The notes: generated by a model from the letters alone, not told the origin. DNA of 64,000 nucleotides from CAVONB01 sp963697205 (GCA_963697205.1 CAVONB010000002.1:62001-126000), one strand, 5' to 3'. Shown: positions 1-11,200, counted from the first letter of the stretch. A program made the numbers and translations.

Positions 1-213
1 ATCGACGTCGCTGATGCGATCGAGATCGCCGAGAAGATCGGCATCCAAACCTCAGACCGAATTCCCCCCCGCGCGGACGCGGCTGGCGGCGCCTCCCGCC
101 TCGCAAATCGCCCCAAGCGCGACGGCAGCATTGGGGATCGGCCTTCCGTCGCCGGTCGAGCATTGGCATTCAGCAAGCCGGCACGCTCGCCTGTCTGGCG
201 CGGCTGCGGTTGA
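1..213 (+). CDS. possible 3' end of an unidentified gene cut by the window edge
   Basis: Reading frame 1 is open from the first base to a TGA at 211-213, giving about 70 residues that start IDVADAIEIAEKIG and become Arg/Pro-rich. I see no family motif. The first 15 residues look protein-like (a regular amphipathic helix) and the rest does not, so this could be a decayed gene tail or a chance open frame. The upstream part lies outside the window. Confidence 0.22.
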   Translation: MDVADAIEIAEKIGIQTSDRIPPRADAAGGASRLANRPKRDGSIGDRPSVAGRALAFSKPARSPVWRGCG

Positions 214-896
214 AGTGATCCAACATGCACCGTCAGGCTGCCGACACGACGGCCGCAGAGTTGACCAATCTTGGACAAACTGCCCCCCGTACAGCTGCGC
301 GTCTCGTTGCCCGAACGCGCCATATCGTGCGACGGCACCAACGCGGATGCGGAGTGGGCATCTGACGCGCAAAAAATAATGTTAACCCGCCCCGCCGGAC
401 GCGCCATCAGCGCGTGAGAAAGTAGAATGGCGCACCCGGCGGGATGAAAGCGTGAATTCGGCTCAAGCTGAAATCGCGGCCTGACTTATCATCAGCGGTG
501 CGCGTCGCCTCTCCATGACAAGACAATTGTCTCGTCCCAAGCAGCTGCGCACAATGCGCAGGCAGATCCATTCCATGGAAGGCGGAGCAGGCGCCATCCG
601 CTAAATGTCCCCGACATCGTCCGGGACTCAATTTCCGCGGCGGATCGCGCCAGAGCACCATGGATCCGCCGAGCGGCATCGTGGAGGCCATCAAAAACGC
701 TGAATTGGCGTTTCGAGCGCAAGCGACATGGCGTGCAAAGTGCCTGCCCAAATTCAATTACTGCCATTCTCGCACCTCAGAACCCATTGAAAGCCTGCCC
801 CAATGTTTTCGGATCGTAGTGCCTGGATTGGGCCAGCCAATATCCTCTGCTCCCGCAATCGAGCTCCAACGTATGCAGCGATACGACGCGCGCTAA
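214..896. other. no supportable gene; spacer left of the first IS element
   Basis: Several short open frames occur on both strands between base 214 and the IS5-family element, but none shows a recognisable motif, a convincing ribosome-binding site or family-like composition. The region may be decayed accessory DNA. The 3-bp TAA at 894-896 is the left copy of the target-site duplication of the element that follows. Confidence 0.4.
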
Positions 897-1843
897 GAGC
901 CCGTCCTCAAAGTTCTTGAGTTCCAGGGAATCGGTTGTGATTCTGTGTGGCCGTGCGCGTGATTCGCGAGCGGGCCGAGGATGTGGACGAACGATAACCG
1001 GGCAACCTACGAGCGCAAGAGCTGCCGATATCCGAGCGATTTGACCGACGAGGAGTGGGCGATCATCGCGCCGCTGATGCCGCCACCGAGAAAAGCTCGG
1101 CGTCATCCGGTGCCGGAAACACGCGATCTGTTGAACGCGATCCTCTACGTGCTGACGACTGGGTGCCAGTGGCGCCAGCTGCCGAAGGATTTTCCTTCCA
1201 AGAGCGTCGTGCACGACTACCTCGTGTGCTGGGACCGCGACGGCGTGCTCGCGCGTGTGCATGACGCGCTCTACGTGAAAGCGCGGGAACTCGCGGGGCG
1301 AAACGCGACAGCAAGCCTCGCCATCGTCGACAGCCAGAGCGTGAAAAGCGCAGAAAAAGGGGGGCCTCGATCGACCCCTGCGGGTACGACGCGGGCAAGA
1401 AGGTCAAAGGCAAGAAGCGCCACATCTGCGTCGATACGCAAGGCCTGCTGATCAACTTCGCGATCACGCCTGCCAACATCCAGGACCGCGATATGGTCGC
1501 GCCCTTGCTTGCCATCGCGGCGCGGCGCTGCCCGACGCTTGCGCTTGCCGTCGCCGACGGCGGCTATCAGGGCGATCCGACTGCGACAGCCGTGCGCGAG
1601 GACGCCGGCCTGCCGCTCGAGATCGTCAAGCGGTGCGACGCGGCGAAAGGCTTCGTCATTCTGCCCAGGCGATGGATCGTCGAGCGCACATTCGGCTGGC
1701 TCGGCCGCTGCAGGCGTCTGGCCAAAGACTACGAGAACCGCGTGCGCACCGCAGCCGCATTCCTCGTCATGGCTCTCATCCGGCTGATGCTCCGGCGAAT
1801 TGCCAGAGTGCTGAAATAGAGCCAGAATTATGAGGACGGACTC
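897..1843 (+). mobile_element. IS5-family insertion sequence (IS427-like), copy 1
   Basis: This 947-bp element has imperfect terminal inverted repeats: the left end starts GAGCCCGTCCTCAAAG and the right end, read inward, starts GAGTCCGTCCTCATAA. It is flanked by a 3-bp duplication TAA (894-896 and 1844-1846), matching the TNA targets known for IS427-type elements. It contains a transposase split into two frames. Two further near-identical copies lie at 17338-18284 and 53942-54887 in the opposite orientation, so this is an active or recently active family in the genome. Confidence 0.93.
981..1819 (+). CDS. IS5-family transposase, made by -1 frameshifting (copy 1)
   Basis: The DDE transposase is encoded in two overlapping frames. 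The first frame starts at ATG 981 and carries the N-terminal domain (YPSDLTDEEWAIIAPL, then TGCQWRQLPKDFP) and the first catalytic Asp in IVDSQSVKSAEKGG. At A5G6 (1354-1364) a -1 shift leads into GYDAGKKVKGKKRH, which is the conserved continuation. The second Asp is in VADGGYQGD and the Glu in IVERTFGWLGRCRRLAKDYE. With the shift the product is about 279 residues, normal for IS5-family enzymes. Without it, the first frame ends at 1451. Programmed slippage at A/G runs is established for this group; that it happens here is inferred. Confidence 0.88.
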
Positions 1844-1948
1844 TAAGGCAGAGGCACCGATCAATGTCAGACATTTTCTTCAGTGCAATTCCACTGCTTA
1901 ACTCAGAGTTTCGAGCGCGCGTGTAAGTCAATGAGCCTTGCACAAAAC

Positions 1949-4094
1949 TCAAACGCCGCTTTCGCGGATCACGACCTTGAGAATCCGCCTCCAAGTGCGC
2001 GCAGCCAGAACTCTCGGCTCTGCCGGTCAGATGCAGCGTCCCGCGTAGAGAACGACCGATGAAGCAGTTGTCCTCGTCTTTCACCACTTGACCTGACAAT
2101 AAAAATTGTCCCGTCACTGGAACGAGTTGACGTGCTTCGCCGACACGCGAAACGAGTCGAGCCGCGACACCGCCCCCGTAGTGCGATGATAGCTCGTGAA
2201 GATCCATTGCGCCCGTACCAACGGCCGAGATGCGTTCGACCCTGATCCGAAGTCTAGGTGAAGTGAGGACTTCTGGCACGAACTGACCGGGTGCCGCCAG
2301 GTCGATGCGGGCTACGTTGTCCTCGGCGACGTAACCGCGCAAGCCGCACGCAACTCCCGGTGCGATCAGGGTCACAATGTCCGCACGCTGAAGCCAGCGA
2401 CCAACATGCAGGTTTGGGGTCAGATCGACGACGCGACCGCTTACTGGAGCGATCAACTGAAGCTCCGCCATCTCGTTCCGCAGGCCGGCAAGTTTGGCCA
2501 ACTCGCTATCAAACGTTTGCTCCAACACAATCAAAACACCTCGATCGACGCGATCGCCAGCGCTACGCGCGATACGCCAGCGCGTCGAGGCGATCTTGAG
2601 CTCGGTCCGCCGGATCTCCTGCTCGATTTCGGGAGAATTCAGCGCCAGGAGCGGCGCGCCAACCTCGACATGCTCACCAGAGCGTACGAAGGTCTCGACA
2701 ATTCGCGAACTCCGTGGCGGAAACACCTGAACGAGATCGCGGTCCTCGACCAGCGCAGGGACCATGATCGACGTCGAGAACGGAACGAACGCAGCCACCA
2801 GCGCCAATACCACGACTGCGCCGAAGCATAGGCCGCGTCGGCGCTCGATGATTCTTGCGCGCACCTTACACCACTCCTTCAGTTCGCCCCAGATCGGGCC
2901 CAGAACGAAATAGATGATCTCGACAAGAAACAGCGCGATGCCCAGCAGTTTGAACCCGATGTGGTAGACGAGTAGAGCGATGCCGACGAATAGAACGAGC
3001 CGATATAGCCACGTAGCCCACGCGTAAACGACGAGCCAGCGTCGCGTGAGCGGCGGCAACCGTTCGGGCGGATCAGCGCCAAGACCAAGCAGCAGCTCTC
3101 GCATCTGCCAGCGCGCGAGCGCAAACGAGCGCTGCTGCAAGTTGTCGATTCCAAGGAAGTCGGCCAGGATGTAGTAGCCGTCGAAACGCATGAACGGGTT
3201 GAGGTTCAATCCGAGTGACAGGAGCCAGCTCGTCGTGGCGATTGCAAAAGCGATGCTGCGCGAAACCCCGTCTGGCAGGACTGCCCAGGCCAGCGTCGCC
3301 AGGCAAGCGAGCGACGTCTCCACGACAAGGCCTGCACTGTCGATTGCCAGCCGCTGTCTCCCTGATCTCAGTCGCCAAGCGTCGCTGACATCGGTGTAGA
3401 GCATCGGTACAAGCACCATGAAGCAAACGCCCATGGTCGGCACACGACAACCGTAGTGTACCGCAGTTATCGCGTGCCCCAACTCATGCAGAGACTTCAC
3501 CACGACGAGCGTCAGCGCAAAGGCAAGTGCGCCTTCGACGGTCATCATATGCGAAAACGTCGTGACGAACGCGTCCCACTGCCTCGTCACGAGATAGAGC
3601 CCGAGAACGCCGATGTAAACGACTGCAATCGCGGCAGCGCGCGTGAATAGAAATGCGAGGTGCGGTGCGAGCCAGCTCAGCGCACGCTGCGGTCTCACCA
3701 ATGGGATCTTTACGAATAGGTAGTTGTGTATCAACCACCCCAACCACGACTGACGCCCCTTGCGTGCGATAGCGGCAAGCCTACGCCAACCGTCTACTTC
3801 TGACGGGATAACGAGCTGACTGTCCGCCAGGAACTGGACGAACGTCTCGATGCGCGCCGCATCGATACCGGCGTCGAACCGCGTGTTGGCGGCATGAGCC
3901 AGCTCGCTCACAGTCCGGCATGAAGGCCACAGCGAGAGGAGCTGCGCTGCCGTCTCGTCGAAACGATAGTAGCGTTGCCGCAGAGGATCGTGAACAACGA
4001 TCCCGGCTTCATCCGCGGCTGCGACGACCTGGAGATCGCCGCGTAGTTCCGCCAACGGGACCTCGCAGAGTTGCTGCGTCTGGGCAGCACGCAT
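1949..4094 (-). CDS. site-2-protease-like (M50) membrane protein fused to an HlyD-type domain; frameshifted near its end
   Basis: The protein has an N-terminal PqqD-like region (around residues 20-100, with HDPLRQRYYRFDETAAQLL). A polytopic core follows, with the zinc motif HELGH at about 203-207 and NPFMRFDGYY at about 299-308, the usual third ligand of S2P enzymes. After further membrane helices to about 440 comes a periplasmic barrel-sandwich/HlyD-like part. Its ATG directly follows the stop of the upstream adaptor gene, so it is the last gene of the operon. As read, one extra base at about 2009-2010 shifts the frame, and the ORF runs past its normal end into the IS to a stop at 1776. In the alternative frame the family-like tail RTWRRILKVVIRESGV appears, followed by a stop at 1949-1951. 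Probable role: inner-membrane component of export of the adjacent giant protein. Whether it cleaves anything is unknown. Confidence 0.8.
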
Positions 4095-5606
4095 TTAGAG
4101 ACCCAACCACTGCCGTGCGGCGCTCAGAGGCCGACGGAATAATACAAGACCGAGGGGCGCGGGGTTACCCTGGATCTGTGCCGTGCCACGTAGACCGATA
4201 CGCGGAGTGAACGGCACCGTCCGATCGATTTCGACATACGCCCTGAAGGCCAAGACATCGCTGTCACTCGCCCGCGCCTTGTAGTCGGCCCTGACGATGC
4301 GCCCAGTCAGCCAGTTGAGCGGATCAACATCAAGGAACAGTCGAGCCGTACCGGCGTCCCGCAGCGCAATTGCGTCGGCGAGTGCAACATCAATGCGTGC
4401 TTCCACTTTCGCCGGCTCGGCGATCTCCATCAGCCGCTCACCCGTCACGACAGGCTTGCCCATCAGGGCCCGGCGGTCGGGATAGACGGCGATGCCGTTG
4501 CGGTGTGCCCTTAGCACCGACCTGGCCAATAGATCGTTTGCGTAGTCCAACTCAGCCTTCTTCAATGCGAGCTCAGCTTCCGCGAGCCCTAGCTCCTGGC
4601 GCCCCTTGGCATCCCCAAAAGCGAGCAAATTGAGCTGACGGACCCGCGCTTGCGCAACCGCCACCTCACTTAGCGCAATGTCGCGCTTGTTGCGCAGAGT
4701 CGTATCATTGAGCCGGATGATGACGTCCCCGATCTTCACTGACGTGTTTGGATCGACATCGATCGCCGCGACGACCCCATCGAAGGGGGCAGCGACGATT
4801 TCAGGGGCTGCGGCAACGATTTCGACGGGAGCAAGAGCCGTCATCGGCACCGGCACGAACATGGCGACTGCAGCCATCACCATGAGCGTCGTGCGCCAGC
4901 GCATGGCGTACGACTTGAAGCTGCCGAGCCTGCTAGCCGGCTGCAGCTCCCGCCAAGCGTGAGCATAAGTTGCTCCCAGGCGGTGAGAGATCGCGACATC
5001 GCCCGACGACCATACGCTCTCCCGAGCCATCAGCATGCCAGCGAACGGCACCCCCTTACGCGGCATGAACGGAACCCAAGCCATCTCGCGGAATGGATAC
5101 GCTGCCGCCAGATCGGACTTTGGATCGCAGAACGCAGGCAGCGTGAATTCGATCGCCACACGCAGCCCATTCTCGCGTGAGAGACGACGCATCAGAACTG
5201 CGACATCGGCAAGCAGGATCGATGTAGGGTCGATACTGCTCATACCGGATAGGCACACGACCCTCGTGTTGCCGCCCTCATTGCAAGCAACAAGGAAAAT
5301 CTGGCGCGCGCGGTTCAATTTTCGCGTCTGATTGACGATGAGATGCTGCAACTCAGTGATATCGACCGCGTTGCGTGCTTGCTCCTCGATCTTCAGCAAC
5401 AGCTCGAGCGGCGCTTGCGTCGTCGCTTGAGCTAAGGCCTGGGCTCTAGTTTCGGCAGAAGCGAGGGACGGCCCCTGCCGCGACATGGCATCCGGCTGCT
5501 TCGGCTGCTCGGGACCAGGCGGCGCCTGCGGTGATCGATGTGTAGCATGTGTGCCGCCAGTGCGCCGAGCTGACGTGGCATGCAGAGTCCTTTCGGCTTC
5601 AGACAT
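4095..5606 (-). CDS. HlyD-family periplasmic adaptor with an N-terminal GAF-like region
   Basis: 503 residues. The first 60 are Pro/Gln/Thr-rich and low in complexity. Residues about 75-215 look like a cytoplasmic GAF-type fold (ITELQHLIVNQTRKLNRARQ through FREMAWVPFMPRKGVPF). One membrane helix follows at about 238-258. The rest is a membrane-fusion-protein body: a lipoyl-like half around VAAPFDGVVAAIDVDPNTSV, a coiled-coil stretch (EVAVAQARVRQL, AEAELALKKAELDY) and a C-terminal beta-barrel part. It sits between a smaller adaptor (3-bp gap) and the S2P/HlyD gene (stop and start codons abut), so translation is probably coupled. The GAF assignment rests on pattern only; the HlyD part is clearer. 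Confidence 0.75.
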   Translation of the reverse strand: MSEAERTLHATSARRTGGTHATHRSPQAPPGPEQPKQPDAMSRQGPSLASAETRAQALAQATTQAPLELLLKIEEQARNAVDITELQHLIVNQTRKLNRARQIFLVACNEGGNTRVVCLSGMSSIDPTSILLADVAVLMRRLSRENGLRVAIEFTLPAFCDPKSDLAAAYPFREMAWVPFMPRKGVPFAGMLMARESVWSSGDVAISHRLGATYAHAWRELQPASRLGSFKSYAMRWRTTLMVMAAVAMFVPVPMTALAPVEIVAAAPEIVAAPFDGVVAAIDVDPNTSVKIGDVIIRLNDTTLRNKRDIALSEVAVAQARVRQLNLLAFGDAKGRQELGLAEAELALKKAELDYANDLLARSVLRAHRNGIAVYPDRRALMGKPVVTGERLMEIAEPAKVEARIDVALADAIALRDAGTARLFLDVDPLNWLTGRIVRADYKARASDSDVLAFRAYVEIDRTVPFTPRIGLRGTAQIQGNPAPLGLVLFRRPLSAARQWLGL

Positions 5607-5609
5607 GCC

Positions 5610-6419
5610 CTAACGTGCTCCGACTACTGCGCTCGCCTGGCCGCTCATGCCGGGCAAGACATCTGGCCTCGGCGAAACGAACTGAGCGTAGATTTTGGCC
5701 GTTTGACTGACGGTATCGATGGCACCGGCAGTGCGGACGACACGCGCACGCAGACGCAGGCCCGTTTCCTCTGTTTGGAAGTCTAGTTCGGTACCTGGAC
5801 GCAAAGCCAACAGATCACGGGACGGTACAATGATCTCGATCTCAAGCTGGTCGAGGCTCGCGATCGTCATCAGCGGTCGATTGACAGGCGCCATCTCATG
5901 TCGGGCAACGCTGAGCTCGACCACGGCTCCATCGAACGGCGCATCGACGCGGCAACTGGTGAGCCGCTGCTTCATGGCCAGCCACTCCGCGTTCGCTTTG
6001 TCATGGCGTGCCTTCGCGACCTCGACGTCACTCCGATTGGAAGCGCCGTTGGCGACCAAATACCGGTTGGTCTCGACCTGAATATCGGCCTCTCGAGCCG
6101 TCGCAGCGAGTGCCGCAAGCTCGTGGCGTTGGCGCCGACAGTCGAGTTCGATGAGCCGCTGCCCCTTCTTAAAGCGTTCACCCTCGCGGACATCGAGGGC
6201 GGAAATCGGAGCGACGAGATCCGTCGAGATCGCAGCCTGATGCATCGACTTCACGATCCCCCGCCACCCGGCGTCGGTCGCTTCTGCGTCAGGCGGCAAC
6301 GCGGCAACCAGACCGAGGACTGCACCAGTCAATGCCGGGACAAGGCGACGGACGTGCGCCCGGCGACCAAGGCGCCGATCGGAAGTTTGCGGCATAGCTG
6401 GAATACGCACCATGCTCAC
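5610..6419 (-). CDS. periplasmic adaptor (HlyD/RND membrane-fusion family)
   Basis: 269 residues with an N-terminal membrane or signal segment (LVPALTGAVLGLVAALPPDAEA). A lipoyl-type half-motif follows (DLVAPISALDVREGERFKKGQ), then a short helical hairpin and the second half-motif (RVDAPFDGAVVELSVARHEM). The start is either GTG 6419, which overlaps the TGA of the TolC gene as GTGA, or ATG 6413. Adaptors of this kind link an inner-membrane component to a TolC channel. It is shorter than typical HlyD (about 400-480), closer to small RND-type adaptors. It is the second gene of the export operon. Confidence 0.8.
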   Translation of the reverse strand: MSMVRIPAMPQTSDRRLGRRAHVRRLVPALTGAVLGLVAALPPDAEATDAGWRGIVKSMHQAAISTDLVAPISALDVREGERFKKGQRLIELDCRRQRHELAALAATAREADIQVETNRYLVANGASNRSDVEVAKARHDKANAEWLAMKQRLTSCRVDAPFDGAVVELSVARHEMAPVNRPLMTIASLDQLEIEIIVPSRDLLALRPGTELDFQTEETGLRLRARVVRTAGAIDTVSQTAKIYAQFVSPRPDVLPGMSGQASAVVGAR

Positions 6420-7926
6420 TGGGCCAGCTCGGCGCTGACGATCTGCACGACGGCACTGCCGGCATCTCGAACAGCTTGCACCGTCTCGCGCAACGACATG
6501 TCCGCCAGACCCGGCACCTGTGGATCAATCCCCATCGAAGTCCGCACGAAGGCGAGGGCCGCCTGCTTTGCGGCAAATGCAATATCGAGCTTGGCTTCCG
6601 CCACGAGCATGTTGAGCTCCTCGCGGGCCAAAGTCTGCCGGCTGAGGCGATCCGCTGCAGCCTCTATGCGGATCTGCGTCAGGAGACGGCGCTGCACGTC
6701 GCGATAGCGCTTGGCAGTCGCGTGCTCCTTGGTGGCGTGTGCATAGCGGATGCGACTGACATAAACCTGCGTCATCACCGCCATAGTCACGGCCAACACC
6801 TTGTTGTCGAGCATCTCGTCCTGCTGCTCGACCAGGGCTCGCTTCGCCGGATAGGAGAACACGCGCAACAGGTTCCAACTCGCCTTGGCGCCCCAGTATT
6901 GCCAGTGGTTATCGAGCAGGAACGAGTTGCTGTCGAAATTGGCTGCCATGATCAGGTTGAGACCCGGCAACAGCTCCAGCAGCGCGGCGTGCGCTTCCTG
7001 CTCATTGATTCGCTTGCGGTAGGCTGCCTCGCGCAGCTCGGGCCGATTGGCGACTGCGGTGTGCAGCAGGCTCATCATGTCGCCACGTGGCAGTGCCTGC
7101 GCTCCACCGCCGCTTCCCGATACGCGGAAGCGTATCCCCGGCGGTACGTTCATCAACGCCCCGAGCTGCGCGTGCGCGGAGTTGAGTTCCCGCTCGAGCT
7201 CGCCGATCGCGCGCTGGATTTCCACGACCTCGCGCTCGTACGTCAGGGCGGTGATCGGCGAGGCTACCTGATCGCGCGATACCCGGCGCGAAGTCTCGCT
7301 CGACGCTGCGCGCGAGCCGTTCGACCCGCTCGATCTGGCCGAGCAGGCGCTGCGCACTGACCATACGCCAGTAAGCTGCGCGCGTTTCCTCGACGATGCG
7401 CAGGACGACCTTGCGCCGCAACTCGTTCTGGATGAGCGCCTTGTCGGCCGCTTGCCGAGCCCGAACGTAGGAGAGACCGAAATCCAGGATATTCCAGCCG
7501 AACGTCGCATCGCGTGACCGCAGGCGCTTGTCCTGACTGGTCGAGGTCGCAAGAACTCTCGACACCCGTGAAGACGTTGCGACTGCTGGAGGCCGAAAAA
7601 CTGTCGCGAGCGGAATAGCCGGAGTTGGCGACGACGGTCGGCAACAGACTATAGTGTGACAGGTTGAGTTCACGCTCGCGCACTGCGTACTCGGCCTGCT
7701 CGACACGATGATCGAGATTGTACTTGAGAGCCCGCGCGATCGCCTCGTCGAGACTGACGGCCCTCACGATTGGCTCTTGGCCGACTGCGACATTGGCGAT
7801 CGATGTCTCGGCGAGGGTGCTCAGCTGGGCCGTCGACAGCTCGGTTGGTTTGACCGCGCAACCGCCAGAGATGGCGCCCACGATGCCGATGGCCAGCGCC
7901 ACCGAGCGGCGATGCTTGAGTGTCAT
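6416..7926 (-). CDS. TolC-family outer-membrane channel lipoprotein; frameshifted twice as read
   Basis: The start ATG at 7926 follows a GGGGAA Shine-Dalgarno-like stretch and gives MTLKHRRSVALAIGIVGAIS, then GGC, a lipobox. The N-terminal frame runs to about FTGVESS. It then switches to the frame with FGWNILDFGLSYVRARQAAD, and again to the frame with YEREVVEIQRAIGELERELN, LLELLPGLNLIMAANF and WNLLRVFSYPAKRALVEQQ, which ends at 6416. All three pieces are OEP/TolC-like (long amphipathic helices, GLSYVRARQAAD). The two shifts, near 7545-7570 and 7270-7290, look like indel errors, since family sequence continues directly. It is the first gene of the operon and the likely outer-membrane exit for the divergently encoded giant protein. 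Confidence 0.8.
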
Positions 7927-8276
7927 CTGAGTTCCCCGTGTGAAGCATTGGCAAGAGGCCACGCCGTCATACGCAGAACATGCCGACAACCATAGATTGA
8001 ATAGATCCTACCGTAGTGCCCAGTCAACTGAAATTACGACCTCTAATTGTAGATGCTGAGCAACACTGGCTCACCCACCCACGTGGCCGCCGGAAACCAT
8101 AAAATAGACAATTATATAACAAAACCGGCCAACTTGAGCCCGCCAGTTGCGCTGAACTATCATATTGCACAAGCACTTCACCTCTGCACTTAACTTTCCT
8201 ACAACCATTGATTGCAATAACCCTATGCACGCCAAGATTGTTTTGCGCCCCGTCGGCCAACCTGGAAAAGCGCGCC
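7927..8276. promoter_or_regulatory. divergent intergenic region between the export operon and the giant adhesin gene
   Basis: About 350 bp without a gene separate tolC (minus) from the adhesin (plus). The part 8085-8225 is clearly AT-richer than the flanks (for example AATTATATAACAAAA near 8110), which suits promoters for both directions. I could not pin down a confident -35/-10 pair or an operator. The shared divergent region suggests co-regulation of exporter and cargo. Confidence 0.45.
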
Positions 8277-11200
8277 ATGACCCTGAAATTGCCCCCCCAC
8301 ACCACCACCCGCACCGTTGCCGACGCAGCACACGAGGATCTGCGAACGCAGGCCGGGCCCTCCATGTCGTTTCGGGCGCTGGAGCCGCGAATCGCCTTCG
8401 ACGCGGCGATGGCCGAAGCGATTGATCAAACGAATGACGTCGCAATTCCCGCTCAGGCGCCCGCTGCCGCCGACATGCCGCCGCTGCTCCCCGTCGATAT
8501 CCAGGCCCTGGCCGGTCTGCTGACCGACGCCATCGATTCTGCCGCTTCCAAGCCGAAGCCGAAGCTGAAGCGACCGACCGATCGACCATCGTATTCATCG
8601 ACGCCGCCATCACCAGCCCGGCACTAATCGCGGCCGCCGCGCCGCAGGGCGCCGAGATCGTGGTGCTCGAAGCCGGCCGCGATGGCGTCGCACAGATAGC
8701 TTCCCATCTCGCCGGCCGCAGCGGCATCGATGCGGTCCACATCATAAGCCACGGCGAAGTGGGCGAGTTGCGCCTGGGCAGTTCCCAGCTGAAATCTATC
8801 CTCGATCAGTGGTCAGCATGCCGACGAGCTCTCTTCCATCAGGTCGGCGCTTTCCGAAGATGCCGATATCCTGATCTACGGCTGCGACGTTTCTGCCGGC
8901 GAAGCAGGCGCCGCTTTCGTAACTGCGCTGGCTACCGCAACCGGCGCCGATATTGCAGCGTCAACAGACGACACCGGCCACGCCTCGCGCGCCGGCGACT
9001 GGGATCTGGAGACACGCACCGGCCTGATCGAGGCCGGCCTCATCGACGCGCCGGAATGGAATGGTCTTTTGGCACCATTCAACATCTCGGCGTCGACGGC
9101 GCCGGTCGTGCGCGATAACACCGGCGCGGTCGTCTCCGCTGCAACGGGCGGTGACGGTGTAACCCGCCATGTCACCGACTTAACGAAGATGGTCGGCACA
9201 ACGGCTCTCTGGCAAAATGCCGGCTTCGTCGGCTCAACGGCGATCGACCTGCGCGCGACTGTCATCAGCGTCCTCGACACCAATCCCAACGCCGGCCAGG
9301 ATCCGACCCTGAACTTCGCCGTCAGCAACGGGGACGACGCCTCGGTGCGCATCGAGAATGCTGAGGTCAGAATTCGGTGGGATGCGTTTGCGGCCGGAAC
9401 CTACAATCCGACAACGGGAACCGGCGTCGTCGCGCAGGGAGATGTCGGCTTCTTCATTCGTGACATTGATGCCCAGGGCCACCTCTACAGCGCGCCCGGC
9501 GTGATGACATACTATAACATGACGGGCATCAAGCCGCAGGAATCCGTTCGTGCCGAGTTCGACCAGTTGTACTCCTATCAGTCCGAGGCACCGGGCATCA
9601 CGCACCTGACGATCGGATTGAACATTGACCCGGATACCGGACTGACCGTCACCAATCCAGCCGATCCGTCGTACGGCAAGATCACCGCGACCAATCTCGT
9701 CGATACGGAGCTTGCCGGCTCCGAATCCGGCGTGAAATTCAACTGGAACAACGTCTCGTCGTGGGAGGTCACCTATCGCGTGGCGCCGCCGCCGGGTGTG
9801 CTGCAGTTTGATGCCGTGCCGACCAATGGCGTGGCCGACGGCTCACTGACCGGCACCTCGCACGGCCAGCGCTTCTTCGATCACGACGGCGACGGCGACC
9901 TCAGTTTCGTGTCTGCGAGCACCGCCTTCATGCGCCAACTCGACCTCGACGCAGACAACAGTACTCAAACAGGAACCGGCTACCAGACGACCTTCACGGA
10001 AAACGGATCGGCGGTCGCGGTCGTCGATGTCGACGTCGACATCACCGGCCTCGACTCGAATATCGCAAGCGCCACTATCTCCCTGACCAACGCCAAGGCC
10101 GGCGACCAGCTCCTCGTGAACGGCAGCGCGGCCTCAAGCGGAACAGTCAATGGCCTCGCCTACACCGTGACCAACACAGGCGGTGCGATCACCATACAGC
10201 TGACGGGCGCGACGACCGATCCTTCAATCTATGAAGCCGCGCTGAATCAGATCCGCTTCACCAACACGTCCGAAGCGCCCGACGCCGCCGACCGCTTGAT
10301 TGAGGTGACCTTCAACAACGGCTCGGTCGACAGCAACACGGCCCTGTCGACCATCCACGTCACGCCGGTCAACGACGCACCGGTCGCCATCGATGACGGT
10401 CCGATCACGGCGGTGCCGCTGAGCACCCTCAATATCAATGTTCTTCCCGACAATGGCAGCGGCGCCGACAGCGATGTCGATGGCGACGCCTTATTCGTCA
10501 CCGGCATCGTCGACCCAGCCAATCAGGGTGTGGTGATTGCCATTGGCGGGGGTAATCCGTCGACTGTCACGCTCGCCAGCGGCACGACCGTCACGCTGAA
10601 GCCCGACGGCACGCTCGATGTCGTGATGTCGCCCGGAAATTCCGATACCGAGACCTTCGATTACCGGATCTCCGATGGCAACGGCGGGACCGATACGGCG
10701 ACCGTGACACTCGCCCGCGATAGTGACGCCGACGGCATCATCAACGCCACCGACATCGACGACGACAATGATGGTATTCTGGATACGGTCGAGGGACTGC
10801 AGCCGCCGGGTGCTATCGCAACTGTCCCAACCCTCTCGGGTATTGCATGGATGGGCGACACGGCCTCTACGGTTTCTGCCGCCACCAACATGTCGCTTCA
10901 GTCACCGTCCGTGAGTGCGTACCAGATTTATCCTGCAGGAACCTCTGTCAATGACAGCAATGTGCTCGACGTCGTATCGGGGGACCGATGGGTGCGGGCC
11001 AATAGCGGTTCAGTCACAATTTCATGGAGCACGCCGGTACCAGCTAATGAAATCGCCTTCTACCTCTTTGATATGGACCGCGGGACCTATAGCGCCAGCT
11101 TTTCTGTCACAGGCGCGGCCGGAACCACTGACTTTGCGCTCTATGAAAAGGGGAGCCCTGGTCCGACAAGCTACAACTCAGCGACTGGCGTTCTTGACAT

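Noticed and set aside
777..1262. 161-codon open frame antisense to the IS5 transposase
   Set aside because: It is the reverse-strand shadow of the transposase; the same frame recurs in the other two IS copies and has no family features.
8660..9118. Separate short protein before the main adhesin frame
   Set aside because: Its first 50 residues are the middle of the DUF4347 domain. It is a frameshifted part of the adhesin, not an independent gene.
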